64,000 bases of DNA from Rhynchopus euleeides (lineage: Eukaryota; Euglenozoa; Diplonemea; Diplonemida; Diplonemidae), in the NCBI GenBank assembly GCA_963210315.1, contig OY723317.1, positions 806,001 to 870,000 of the forward strand, given 5' to 3'. Position 1 is the first letter of the stretch; each line of letters opens with the position of its first letter. This document shows, in pieces, positions 38,787 through 49,700 of the stretch. Under the pieces are notes generated by a model that was not told the DNA's origin, did not search any database, and saw only the letters and a program-made list of their open reading frames with translations. Both the position numbers and the translations under genes were made by a program.

Positions 38787-41597
38787 CTAGCAGCCCAACG
38801 CCTCTCGCCACAGCCGGTCGAAGTGACCGACAAACACGTCGCAGTCTGCCTCTTGCACGGTGCCCCACATCCGCCCCAGCGTTGATGATACGCCTGAGTT
38901 GAACTCCTGAAACTGCAGCACCTCCAGCCGCGTGAAGATCAACACACCGCCGTCAAACACCTGGTACGACACCACGCTCTCGAAAGGCTGCTTGAAGGAA
39001 TGATACAGTCCGGATGCCAGGGGCACGAAAAGGATCTGCTTCGTGGTCAAGTACACCACCCCGTGCAGGAGGGTGGACGTTCCGTTGACGTATTTGCACC
39101 TGATGTGGTAGCGGTACTGCTCTGTGGCACACAACGCAGGAAACTGCTTCGCCCACCTCGACGCACAGCTTTCGCGGTTCGCACGCCGCAGCGAGTCCTC
39201 TGTGCCCAATATGCTACCTTTCCAGAACCTTGCGATCGCCCCCTTCGACTCGAACGCCTGTTGCCGCTCCGACTTGTAGCTGTCCCACTGCTCGTCCGCG
39301 GTGCCCCCAACAACGATCGGCGGAGGTGGCGGTGCCACACCCGTGTACTGTCTCGGCCTGTCGTTCCCAGTCGGCGAGTCGTGCAGGACAAAGCCAGGCG
39401 TTGGACCAACAGCGAGTTGGTCCAAGGGCGGAGCACTTGGCTGGTCCAAGGGGGGTGCACTTGGTTGGGGGCCGTCGCTTTGACCGGAGAGGGTCACTGC
39501 AGTGAAGAAGCGGTCAAGCACCTTGCCGAGCATGTCCAGCCCGAAGCCAGTCAGGGCAGAGCTCTCCAGGTACACGTGCGCTCCAAAACGCTCCACAAGC
39601 GCTGCACCTTGTGCTCCTTGTGTGGTGGTGCGTCTGTCCTGCTTCGTTCCCACGAGACATACCAGCTGGCCCGGCTGCCGCATCGATTCAAGCACTTCGA
39701 AACACTTCGCCAAGGCAGCTTCTACTCGGTTGTTGGTGTCATCCAGCGGGAAGCAGACGATCCAGACGTGAGGCGCACGCCCGTGGATACAACGCACACC
39801 CGACACATGCAGCCTGCAGTTGAGGCCAACAAAATATTCCACCCCCGTGACGAGCGTGCTTTTCAACGAGCCTTGCGTGAGCCGGTGGGCGAGGCTGCGC
39901 TTGCCGCACCAGCTAGGGCCGACGACACCGACACTCCACGCGGCAGGGTGGGGCGCTGCCGGCAGCAGGTGCAGTTGCGAGGGGGGGTTGTGAAAGCAAA
40001 CGCTCTGCTCGCCAGTAAGCGGAGGGAACGACGCCACGAGCACGTCCCCCAGCGCCGCTTCATGGCCAACCATCGCACACGCCCTGCTGCCCGCGAGGAG
40101 CGGACACAGAGGGGGCACCCAGTCCGCTTCCTCGCCGGCAGCCCCGCCATCCCCGAGCCAAACGACACAGTCAAAGTGCGACACCACTCCGTCGGCTGCC
40201 ATGACACCCCCGCAGCCTTGGAAGTTTTCCGTGTCGACAAAAACCACGCAGACGGCGGCCTCGACGATTTTCTCTTCCACGCGCAGGGTGACGTCGTGCT
40301 GTACCGCAACATCCCCACAGGGGGGGAACACGACGTGTCGGTGTGCCTCTGAACCATCCCCGTCCGATGCTGCCCCGCCTGTCTCGCGCTTCGGCAACCC
40401 GTCAACGGCGTGCTGTGCCCGAAGCAGTCCTCTAGCAGACGCCAAGACCGCAACGCGCAGCACCTGCTCGCCCCGATCGTCATCAGGCACCTGCATGCTC
40501 ACAGGCAGCAGGGCGTCACACAGCTTTCGAAAGAACTGCAGGGGCGGCTGGTTCTCTCCCTTCCACACAGGCGCCATCTTCCCCAGGCCGATCGAAGAAG
40601 AAGTTGCCAACCCTGTGTCCGTGTTGTAGTGGACAGCCAACGAGGGTTTCTCCAAATATTCCACGAGGTCGTCAGGCGGCTTGTCACCGTCGGCGTGAGC
40701 CAGCAGGACGCCGGTGCAGGAGTACGCCATGAAGAGCTGCTGCACCACTTCGCGCATCTCGCTCGCGCTCGCTGGGGGGTGCACGACGACGATGCGCACG
40801 GCGCAGCTGGTCCCGCAGTGCAGCACAGCAATGCCATACTCCGTGAAGCCGTCGCCGCTCCTATGCAGGACCACTCCAGGGGCGCCTTCAATGAGCGCCT
40901 GTGCAAACTGCGCACACCCCAACACAAACACCGTTGCGGTTCTTCCACGCGGCACCAGCCTGTATGCCAAGTTGCTGGACAGTCCGCCACTTATGCAGTT
41001 GGCTTCGACGATCCGGATCGTCACGTCGTTGTTGGGCAGGTTCAGCACACCGCCCAACCTGTGGGTGCCGCCTGCCGCTGGGGACGCCAGATAGGGGACA
41101 AGGATCTCCGTCTCGATGAAAGACTCCAAGGTGAGCGAAGGGTTGCTGACCTGGCGTGCGACCCAGTCTCTCAAGATCGTCGAGTTTTCGATGGTCACCC
41201 GCAGCGTCGCTTTTGTGAACGGGGCGGGACGGTCGGGCGAAGGTTGGCCAGGCTGGCCCACGTCGGGCAAAGGCGCCACCTGCTGCTGGTCACCGCGCGC
41301 GACAGCCCTTTGCTGCCGCATGATTTCGATGTACTTCTGATGTACGGTCTGGTTCTGCGACCGTTGCACGCTCTCGCGGTGTAGCCTAGCCTGCTCCTGC
41401 TGGAACCGAGCCCTCTCTTGCCTGTCTGCCCGCACGCGCGCCTCTTCCTCATACTGTGCCACCAATGCCGGATTCTGAGCTCGAAACTCAAGTTCGCGAA
41501 TGTGCCTCGCCTGCTCATCCAAACGGTTACCGTGGTGGTATTGCACGAGGGAATGGCTCAACAGCATACCACTCGTCCAGAGGTCGAACCCAGACAT
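38787..41597 (-). CDS. Degenerate small-GTPase-like protein with N-terminal coiled coil and C-terminal GRAM domain
   Basis: 936 residues from the ATG at 41597, just after a TCTTACAG acceptor-like site; the upstream frame is low quality. Residues ~25-100 form an Arg/Glu/Gln coiled coil. ~130-540 is an unassigned globular region. ~555-705 looks like a Ras/Rab-type G domain: VGVVGPSWCGKRSL at the P-loop (560-567), VCLVGTKQD (TKxD, 651-654) and ESSAL (678-682). The P-loop Ser/Thr after Lys is Arg and no DxxG switch II is seen, so GTP hydrolysis is doubtful. After a Pro-rich linker, ~807-900 resembles a GRAM/PH-like lipid-binding domain (LHGVVYLTTKQILFVPLASG). A membrane-associated scaffold or pseudo-GTPase is likely. 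No homologue named. Confidence 0.8.
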   Translation of the reverse strand: MSGFDLWTSGMLLSHSLVQYHHGNRLDEQARHIRELEFRAQNPALVAQYEEEARVRADRQERARFQQEQARLHRESVQRSQNQTVHQKYIEIMRQQRAVARGDQQQVAPLPDVGQPGQPSPDRPAPFTKATLRVTIENSTILRDWVARQVSNPSLTLESFIETEILVPYLASPAAGGTHRLGGVLNLPNNDVTIRIVEANCISGGLSSNLAYRLVPRGRTATVFVLGCAQFAQALIEGAPGVVLHRSGDGFTEYGIAVLHCGTSCAVRIVVVHPPASASEMREVVQQLFMAYSCTGVLLAHADGDKPPDDLVEYLEKPSLAVHYNTDTGLATSSSIGLGKMAPVWKGENQPPLQFFRKLCDALLPVSMQVPDDDRGEQVLRVAVLASARGLLRAQHAVDGLPKRETGGAASDGDGSEAHRHVVFPPCGDVAVQHDVTLRVEEKIVEAAVCVVFVDTENFQGCGGVMAADGVVSHFDCVVWLGDGGAAGEEADWVPPLCPLLAGSRACAMVGHEAALGDVLVASFPPLTGEQSVCFHNPPSQLHLLPAAPHPAAWSVGVVGPSWCGKRSLAHRLTQGSLKSTLVTGVEYFVGLNCRLHVSGVRCIHGRAPHVWIVCFPLDDTNNRVEAALAKCFEVLESMRQPGQLVCLVGTKQDRRTTTQGAQGAALVERFGAHVYLESSALTGFGLDMLGKVLDRFFTAVTLSGQSDGPQPSAPPLDQPSAPPLDQLAVGPTPGFVLHDSPTGNDRPRQYTGVAPPPPPIVVGGTADEQWDSYKSERQQAFESKGAIARFWKGSILGTEDSLRRANRESCASRWAKQFPALCATEQYRYHIRCKYVNGTSTLLHGVVYLTTKQILFVPLASGLYHSFKQPFESVVSYQVFDGGVLIFTRLEVLQFQEFNSGVSSTLGRMWGTVQEADCDVFVGHFDRLWREALGC

Positions 41598-41887
41598 GGC
41601 ACCGGCAACTCCTGTGCTGTGCTGTGCTGTAAGAGGGCCGAAGCAGCTGGTCCCTCCCCCACACAGGGTGGTGGGACGCCCTGCCGAACGTGCGGGGGTG
41701 TGGGAGGGTGCCCGGCAGGTTCTTCCCAGAAAGGGCAACACAAGGCATGTGTCTTCACGCCAGCGTGAGGAGGACGGCGGTCTCGGTTAAGCGCCTTGGC
41801 GTAGTGCAGTCCTCTCCCCGTTAGGCCCACACAAACTCCAAACCCACCATGCAGATGTGAGTGTTCAATGCGATAAGGGGGGTGGGG

Positions 41888-41947
41888 GGGTGGGGTGGGG
41901 TGGGGTGGGGTGGGGTGGGGTGGGGTGGGGTGGGGTGGGGTGGGGTA
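41888..41947 (+). repeat. (GGGGT)n simple repeat
   Basis: About 11-12 uninterrupted TGGGG units, interior to the window and flanked by ordinary sequence. Confidence 0.95.
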
Positions 41948-42158
41948 GGAGTTCACAGCCCATTCACATTCTGGTTCGTAGGCCTTTCTTCTCGACGCCG
42001 GCCCTTGCAAGTGCACCTCCAAGCCCCGACCTCGGTTTGTGGATATTTAACTCGACATCCATCCCCACGTGCGCCGTGCGCACTACATCGGTAGTGTAGT
42101 GATGGCTCGCGTGACTTTTTTTAAAAATTTAACTCAAGAGCCCTAACGAGCGGCACGA

Positions 42159-42365
42159 ACGAGATCTAGGGCGGTGGTGCCTGTGACACGGTGTGCGTGC
42201 AGTGTCGGACATCCCTTTGAAGAAGCAATGGCATGCCTCCCGGCGCGCACCCGAGACTCACTGGACATTAACACCCACCCCACACAACACAGTCATTCTG
42301 TTCGGCCTAAAGGCGCTGCTGTTTTCTAAACGAACCCCCCTCCGCCCACCCACCTTCAGGCAGCT
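42159..42365. repeat. ~205-bp repeat upstream of the GTPase/GRAM gene
   Basis: Second copy of 37336-37540. Lies about 560 bp upstream of the ATG at 41597. Confidence 0.9.
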
Positions 42366-43758
42366 CGCAACACATTACCGATCTACAAAAAGGTTTGCTG
42401 CAAGAGAAAAACGCCCCTCGCTCACATCCACTCTTTTCCGCAAAGGTAGGTTTATCCGAGATATCTAGTCTGCTGTGTGTGATCGGGGGGTGGGGGTGGG
42501 GTGGGGTGGGAGCAGGAATCTGTCACTTGCTTGCAGTTTGCACGCATCTAGCGCTGTGTGATCAGGGAGGGGAGGGAACAAACCAGACAAATGAATCGCC
42601 CAACTGAATCGTGCTAGCTAAACTCCGGAAAGAAGTGTCTTTTTTCGTTGAACGCAGCAGTAAAGAGAAGGGAGTAGGTGGGAGTGTTGAACCACGAAAA
42701 TATTTTTCGTTGAACGCAGCCAAATATAAGGCCTAACCTGTTTTGGCGCACGGGTGTGATGACAAAAGGGAAAAGTGCTAGCACGAACATGATGTTGGTC
42801 TTCTGGTTATGTCTGGTTTCTTAGAACACTTAACGTGTATGCAAAAAAAAAATATGGGAGTCCTCAGCTGGTGGAACTGCGTGCCGTTTTGCCCGGTACA
42901 AAACTCATAAGGTGGCTGTGTGTCAGAGAGTCAGAACGTTGTGTGTGCACAGCAAGCGTCGCGCACACCAATGACGAATGGCCAATACCACAGAGAAGAA
43001 AACGGCAGTCCCTGCCCTGTTCCCCACAGTCTCCCAATCTCTAATCCTGTCCCTGAACATCCATGAACCAGGTGGGTGTGGGGTGTGGGGGCTGTGAGTG
43101 TCTGCTTTAAATCGCCCAACAGAAAACGGGATATTCTTGGCTTTGCAGAGGAAACATCACGACGAGTCGCAAAATTTTGCAGGTTTTCCTGCCTATTTAG
43201 GAGGGGGGGAGGAGGAGATGTGCGTGCCACCGACGGAGCGCTATTGGCTAATGCCGAGAACACAAGAAGGGGGGTCCGATGAATGAAGCGATGAGAGTCG
43301 TTGTTATCTGTGGGGGGGAAAAAACGAAATCCGAAAAGGGCGCGAACGAAACCAAGGTGGCGGTCGCGGTCGCAGTGGCGGAGGGGGGAGTTGTGTCTAC
43401 AAAACAACGTCTAAGAGCGAGGAGACGGGGGCTGCATCTGCCTGTCAGGTGCAGGGAACTCTTGGGATCCTATCCGTAATAAATACTTCCACCAAACCCC
43501 CTACACCATCACAAGTGACCAGTTGTGGGAAGCACCAACGCATCTAGGGCCACAGGGAGAACTACCCACGCCCCTCCCCTCCCCTCCCCTCCCCACCCCC
43601 AACCACGCAGCAAACTTCATCCAAACCTGTTCAAAAGGTCGCTGCTCTACCCCACCCCACCCGTCTCCCTCTCCCCATTCTAAATAACACCCTGCCGCGA
43701 TCATTCAGGTGAGAGCTCCCTCTACCACGTAGCTCTCTCCCCTGCCCTCAAAACACGC

Positions 43759-46700
43759 TCACCCGAGGCACACCGCCAGATCATTCGGGCGGTACCAGTG
43801 CACGTCGTAGCGGGGGCCCTTGATGCAGAAGGGGCGGAACGGGCACCACTCGTCCCTCTCCACGACAACTCCCACCTCGCCGTGGCTGAGGCAGCCGCTC
43901 GGCTCCGCCTGCTCTGTCAGCTTCACGTGCACCCCACGCTGGAACTCAGGGAGGCGGTTGCGCAGGGGGGTGCCGTCCCCTGGGAGATGGAGTCCGCCAG
44001 CCTCGACGACACCACCACCACCACCACCCTCACGGCTGCCAGAGCGTGGGGTGTGGGAGAGTGCGGCTCTCGCCTGCTGCATGCTGGCCATAACGGCTTC
44101 AGGCGACACAGCCCCGAGCAAGGCAACCCCGTCTTCCCCGCAGGGCGCAATGTCGACAATTCGGTACCAAAATACGTCATGCCGCGGCCCCTTGATGCAG
44201 AAGGGGCGGAACGGGCACCACTCGTCCCTCTCCGCGATCACACCCACCTCGCCGTGCATGAGGCTCCCACCCGCCTCCGCAACCTCCGTCAGCCTCACGT
44301 GGGTCCCGCGGGCGAAATGCTGCATCCTGTTCCGCAGAGGAGACCCCGCACGCACCACCTCCCCCATCGGTGGAGACACCGCATCGCCACCCGGGGCAGC
44401 AACGCCGCCTGGCTGCTGATGCTGATGCTGCTGCGCCACCCCTCCGCCTATCGAAGGCGGTGCGACAGGCGAGGGCGACGCACCGCCGCCACCTCCCGCA
44501 TCCGACAACGGGGATGTCCCCGCCGTGAGGTCCGACGGGGCTGGCGTGGTGTGGGAGAAGCTGCCGCCAACACCAACACCAACACCACCTCCTCCTCTTC
44601 CCCCCTGCCGCTGGTGTGGCGTGGGGGGGCTCAGGGTGGCATCACCAACACCTCCACCACCACCGCCACCGCGCAGCGGTGCGAAGGCTGAGGTTGGAGA
44701 TGGGGACGTTGCTAAAACATGGGCATCTCTGCCTCTTGGGGAGGCTGTGCCGTGGCTGTGTTGGTGTTGTTGCTGCTGCTGCTGCTGCTGCTGCTGCCCG
44801 CCGAAGAAGAGCGATCGATCTGCCCCTTCATTCTCCCCCGGCCGCAGCGCCTCGAGGGTCCCGACTGTCGTGCCACCCGACATGAGCGACCTCCGCGTGT
44901 CCCCCAAAGGGCTGTGCTCCGTCTGCCTGCTGGAGACGCTCCGCCGGCTCGGCGACCTTTCCAAAGGGGCACTCCGCTCCCCCTGCGTCGAGGTGACTGT
45001 CAGCAGCATCTCGTTGTTCTCTGGGGAGCGCAGCAGCTCGTGGTGGCGGTGGTGCTGCTGCTGCCGGGCCACCCCCGCAACACCCACACCCCCTTTGCGA
45101 TCCGCAGCGGCGACTGCGGCTGCTGCTGCGGCCGCCGCAGAGGTTGCCGAAGAGGAAGAGGATGGCGGGTGGAGGATGTGATCCCACTGCTGCCCCACCG
45201 CAGCACCACCACCACCACCACCCTCTACACCCTCCGACGAAACAGCGCCGCTCGGATCTGGAAGTAGGGGAGCGGCATTGCCGCCACCACCACCACCACC
45301 AGAGGCACTCCTCTGCCTGCCGTGGGGCGAGTGTGTGCCGGGGGGTGTGTGTCGGGAAGTCGCCTGCCCAGTCTTCTTCCTGTCAAGCACATCCAGCACC
45401 GCGGTGCGCGGAGGGGGCGACGGGCCGCGCGAAGCGCCGCCGCGGGAGGCAGGGGGGAACCCCGCTGAACCCACCGCGCCACCACCCGGGGGCGACGGCG
45501 AGGTCTGCAGAGAGGCGGAGGGGTGCCCGCCCAGGCCATCCAGATGCTGCTGCCGCGCATCCCCCCGCGCCTCGGTGTCGGGGGTGGTGCCGCCTCGCGT
45601 GTCCCCGCCGCTGCTGTTGCCTCCCATCGCGCCGGAGGGGTTTGCGCCCGCACCCCCTCCTCTGGAGGCCTCGAGAGTGCGGCGGAGGCGGGGGCTTAGC
45701 ACGACGCTGCTGAGGCCGCCGTCGCCACCGCCACCACCGTCACCCCTCGACCCCCCGCCGGGTGTGGTGGGGTCCATGCGGTGGTACGGCATGTCACCCC
45801 CAGACCCCTGGGGAGGCACGCCCCAGGGGCTTGACGCGCCATCCTGATGCCGATCCCGCTGCTGATGCTGATGATGATGATGATGATGACCATGGCTACG
45901 CTCCTCACCCATCCCCCCACGCTGCTCGCTCGTGCGGCGGGGGGGGCTGACACCGCCACCCCTCAGCCCCCCAGATGTGGTGGGGTCCATGCGGTGGTAC
46001 GGCATGTCACCGCCAGACCCCTGGGGGGGCACGCCCCAGGGGCTTGACGCGCCATCCTGATGCCGATCCCGCTGCTGATGATGATGATGATGATGACCAT
46101 GACGCCGCTCCTCACCCATCCCCTCATGCTGCTCGCTCGTGCGGCGGGAGGGGCTGCTTCCCCTGGGGTTGATGACGTCACCGCCACCACCCCTTCCTCC
46201 TCCTCCCCCTATCGGCGGTGTATACACTGGCTGCGTGCGGTGTCGGGACCCACCCCCACCCCCACCCCCACCGCTGCCTCCGGCAGCGGCGAAGCTGTGC
46301 CCCGCTGCGACCCCACCTGCCCCAGCCACCGGGGTGAGCGGAGGGGACCTGCTGGGGCGGCGGGGCAGGTGTGCCGAACCGCTGCCGCCGCCGCCGTGGC
46401 GGGGGGACAGCGCACGCCCCTCCATAGGCAGAGCTGCGGCGCTGCGGCTGCCGCCCTGCGGGCTCCTCCGCTGCTGCGGAGACATCGCTGAAGAGGATGG
46501 GTACATGCTACTCCCTCCAGGTGACGAGGTGCGATCGCTGCCCGGTGTCACCCCCGTCGCCCCGGCTGCCCCCCAGGCATCCCTGCTGCCGGAGCGGGCC
46601 CCCCTGTGGTATGCCGGCACGCCGCCACCTCCCCCACCTCCTGCAGCACGCCGGTGCTGCCGATGCTGCTGCGGCGTCAGCCGATCGGGGGTTCCGCCAA

Positions 46701-49700
46701 ACCCTTCATCTCCGCTGCTCGCCATCTCCGTGCTGTCGAGGGGGGTCGGGCCCCCACGTTGCTGCTGATGCTGCTGCCGCTGGCTCTGCTTCAAACTCCC
46801 ACCACCTCCACGCCGCGAGCCCCGGGGTGACCGGGGCGGCATCCCCGCAGCAGACGCGAATATGCTATCCGTGTCGTAGACTGCGTGGGGGTCAGAGGGG
46901 CTCCCGCTGCTGCTGGGAACACCCCTCCAGGCCTGCGGCGAGAGGGTCGCCCCTGCTGTGTGCCGCGCATCATCAGAGAGTAGAAAGCTTCCCGGCGACC
47001 CGGCTGCGCTGGAGGTGTGGGTGTGGGGGAGAAACCCGCCCCCTCCTCCCCCCGCGCCACCCCCCACAGGGGGGGCAGCCGCAGCCGCGGCCAGCTCCAG
47101 CAGCGCCGAACGGTGCTTCTCCCTGCCCCTCTCCAGCCCCAGGGGGGAGCGGCTGGTGTAGTTTCCTCCACCACCACCACCACCAACTCCACCCTCTCCA
47201 TGGAATGCCCTGGGCGAATCAGCCGACACCCCGCCACCCCCACCCCGCCAGGGCGACGCGGGGCTGCCCCTCCTCGCAGCGATAGGGTCGGAGGTGGGCG
47301 AGGAGGGCACCCTGCCTGCCGCCTCAGGACTGTGGCGGGGGTGGCGGTGCTGCTGCTGCTTCTGCTTCTGCTTCCCACCTCCTGCTGTCTGTGCTGTGGT
47401 GCGGAGACCCCCACCACCACCACCACCCACCACATCCCTCCCGCTGGCAACCACGTCACGCAGGGTGGCACTCTCGAACCCCTCCGGGAGCTCCGAAGGT
47501 GGGAGGCCTCCTGGGGGGACGTCGCGGCGCCCGCCGCCGCCGCCACCGCCACCCCCTTTCCTGCGGTACCCCGGCGAGGTGGCCCGCGGGGAGCCCCCCG
47601 CAGCGCTGCTGCTGCTGCTGCGGGGGAGGCGATGCTGCGGCCTGCTCTTCTCGAACCCCGCACCCCCTCTGGATGGCGTGCCCTCCCCGGGGAAGATGAG
47701 CTCGGGGTCGAAGAAATCGCCGCCGCCGCCGCCACCTTGGCGCGGCTCGCCCCTCCCCCTCCCGCTGGGGCTGCGGCTGCCTCCACCACCACCACCACCT
47801 CCAGCAAGGCGCCTCCCCGCCGGTGTTGCTGGCGAGGCGGAGCGGGGGGAGGAACGGTGGCGGGGGTGGTGGTGGTGCCGGTGGTGTTGCTGCTGCTGCT
47901 GCGGCGTCTGCCCCGCACCCCTCGTGGCGGGGGCGGTGGCGGCGGCTGCGCCGCCGCCGCCGCTTCTGCCGCCGCCAGGCGAGCGCGGGGATGTCGGGGG
48001 GAGGAGCGCGTTGCTGCTGCTGCTGCCGCCCCCGCCGTAGGGCCCGAAGGGGCGTATGTCCGGGGGACTGCTGGAGCGCCGGGTGGAAACAGACGGATCC
48101 CACCGGGGAGCGGTGAAGGGGGGGTCACCCCTGCCCCCACCACCACCACCACCGTCCCCACCACCCCCACCCCAGAGGGGCACTGCGTTGCGCGACCCGC
48201 TGCCGGCACCTCCCTCCCCTGCATCGTCGGGGTCGTCGTACCGCGGGGCGGTGGGGCGCCCACCGCCACCACCACCACCACCATACGGCCCGAAGGGCCG
48301 TATGTCAGGCGGGCTGCTGGAGCGTGGTGGAGAGACGCCGCTGCTGCCCCTATCCCTGCTGCCAGAACCCCCTCGCCCCGCGGCATGTTGGGCGGCGCTG
48401 CCGCTGCTGCCGCTGCGGCGGTGGCTGTGCTGCCGGGGGTGGAGGTGCTGCTGGGGCCGCGGGCTCCGCCCGCGGGGCTCGGTGGTGCCGACACCGCCAC
48501 CTCCCCTCCTGCTCCCCAGCCCCTCTGCAGACGGGCCGCGCAGCGGCGCGCCGCCGCTGCTGGGATCCCCGGAACCACCCCTCCCACGCCGCGCGGTGTG
48601 CCTCCGATCCGGGGTGTGTCGCAGGGCATCCCCGCCGGGTCTGCCCCCCTCCGCCACCCCTTCCTTCTGCCGCGGGGACCTCGCGGAGCCGGGCGTGGCG
48701 CTGCTGCTGCTGCGGCGGCCCGCGCCCCTCGGGGATTTTTTTGACATGCCGGCGGTAGGACTCCGCGCCCCGCCACCGCCCCCACCTCCACTCCACCCTG
48801 GAGAGGAAATGCCGCTGTAGCCGCCTCGGATTTCACCTCCGCTGCCCATCCCGCCTGCGATAACACCACCGCCTCCACCAGGCGGGAGGCTGCGGGAGCG
48901 TTTTCTCCCACGGGAGTTTGACCGGCGCGCCTCCGGATGCTGATGCGGTGTGAACCTCGGGCTGCGCGGAGGGGTCGCACCTCCCCCCTCTCCGCCCACA
49001 ACGGGGCGCCCTCCGATGCCAGCCGCCGACTCCCCCACCCCGATATGCGGGGTCCCACGGTAGGGCGAGCTGCTGCTGTTCGGCGTGAAGCTTCGCTCCC
49101 CCTGCCTCTGCCTCTGCCTCCCCAGCCCCATATCCTGCGCCACGGTGTCCCGCAGGCCCGCGTAGCTCGCATAACTCTCGGTATCCAACGGCAGCGACAC
49201 GCTCCTCTCTCCCCCTCCCCTCCGCACGCTCCCCGGAGGCACCGTCGAGGGTGATCTCGCGGCATACGGGCTGTCCCCCTCCCAGGCCCCTCCCCCAGAA
49301 GGGCGATCCCCACCGGGGTAGCCACCGCGCCTCCCCTCCCAACTGCGATCCCCGCCGCGATAACCACCCAGGGCGTCTGTCGGGGTGCCCTCCCGGGGCA
49401 GGTTGTGGAGGGGTTGGTGATGGTGGTGGTGGCGGCGGCGGCCCCCCTCCTCGTCAGCCCGCTCCGCCCAGGGGAATGACAGGGGGGACCAGTGGTCTAA
49501 GGTAGCGCCGCTCCCTCCACCTCCTCCACCTCCGCCAGCCCCGGTGGTGTGAGGGGTGTCGCTGCTGCTGTCCCTCCCCCCGACTCCGCCTCCACCCCCT
49601 CTGGTTGGGTTGTGAGAGAGGCCACCACCTCCTGTCGAATCCCCCCTGAAGACACCCAACGCGAAGACATCCGCAGGCCCTTCGTCATCCGGAGGGTTTG

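Larger units (their letters stand above)
41598..43758. other. Intergenic with (GGGGT)n and upstream repeat
   Basis: (GGGGT)n lies at ~41888-41947, the 205-bp repeat at 42159-42365, and TTTTTCGTTGAACGCAGC occurs twice (42641, 42700). No gene is supportable. Confidence 0.5.

Noticed and set aside
41888..41947. Interstitial telomere from (GGGGT)n
   Set aside because: Short, internal and next to other G-rich simple repeats. No evidence links this pentamer to the organism's telomere.
46791..49367. 858-codon minus-strand frame and large plus-strand frames
   Set aside because: Alternate-phase readings of the low-complexity part of the giant gene; no domain and only repetitive composition.
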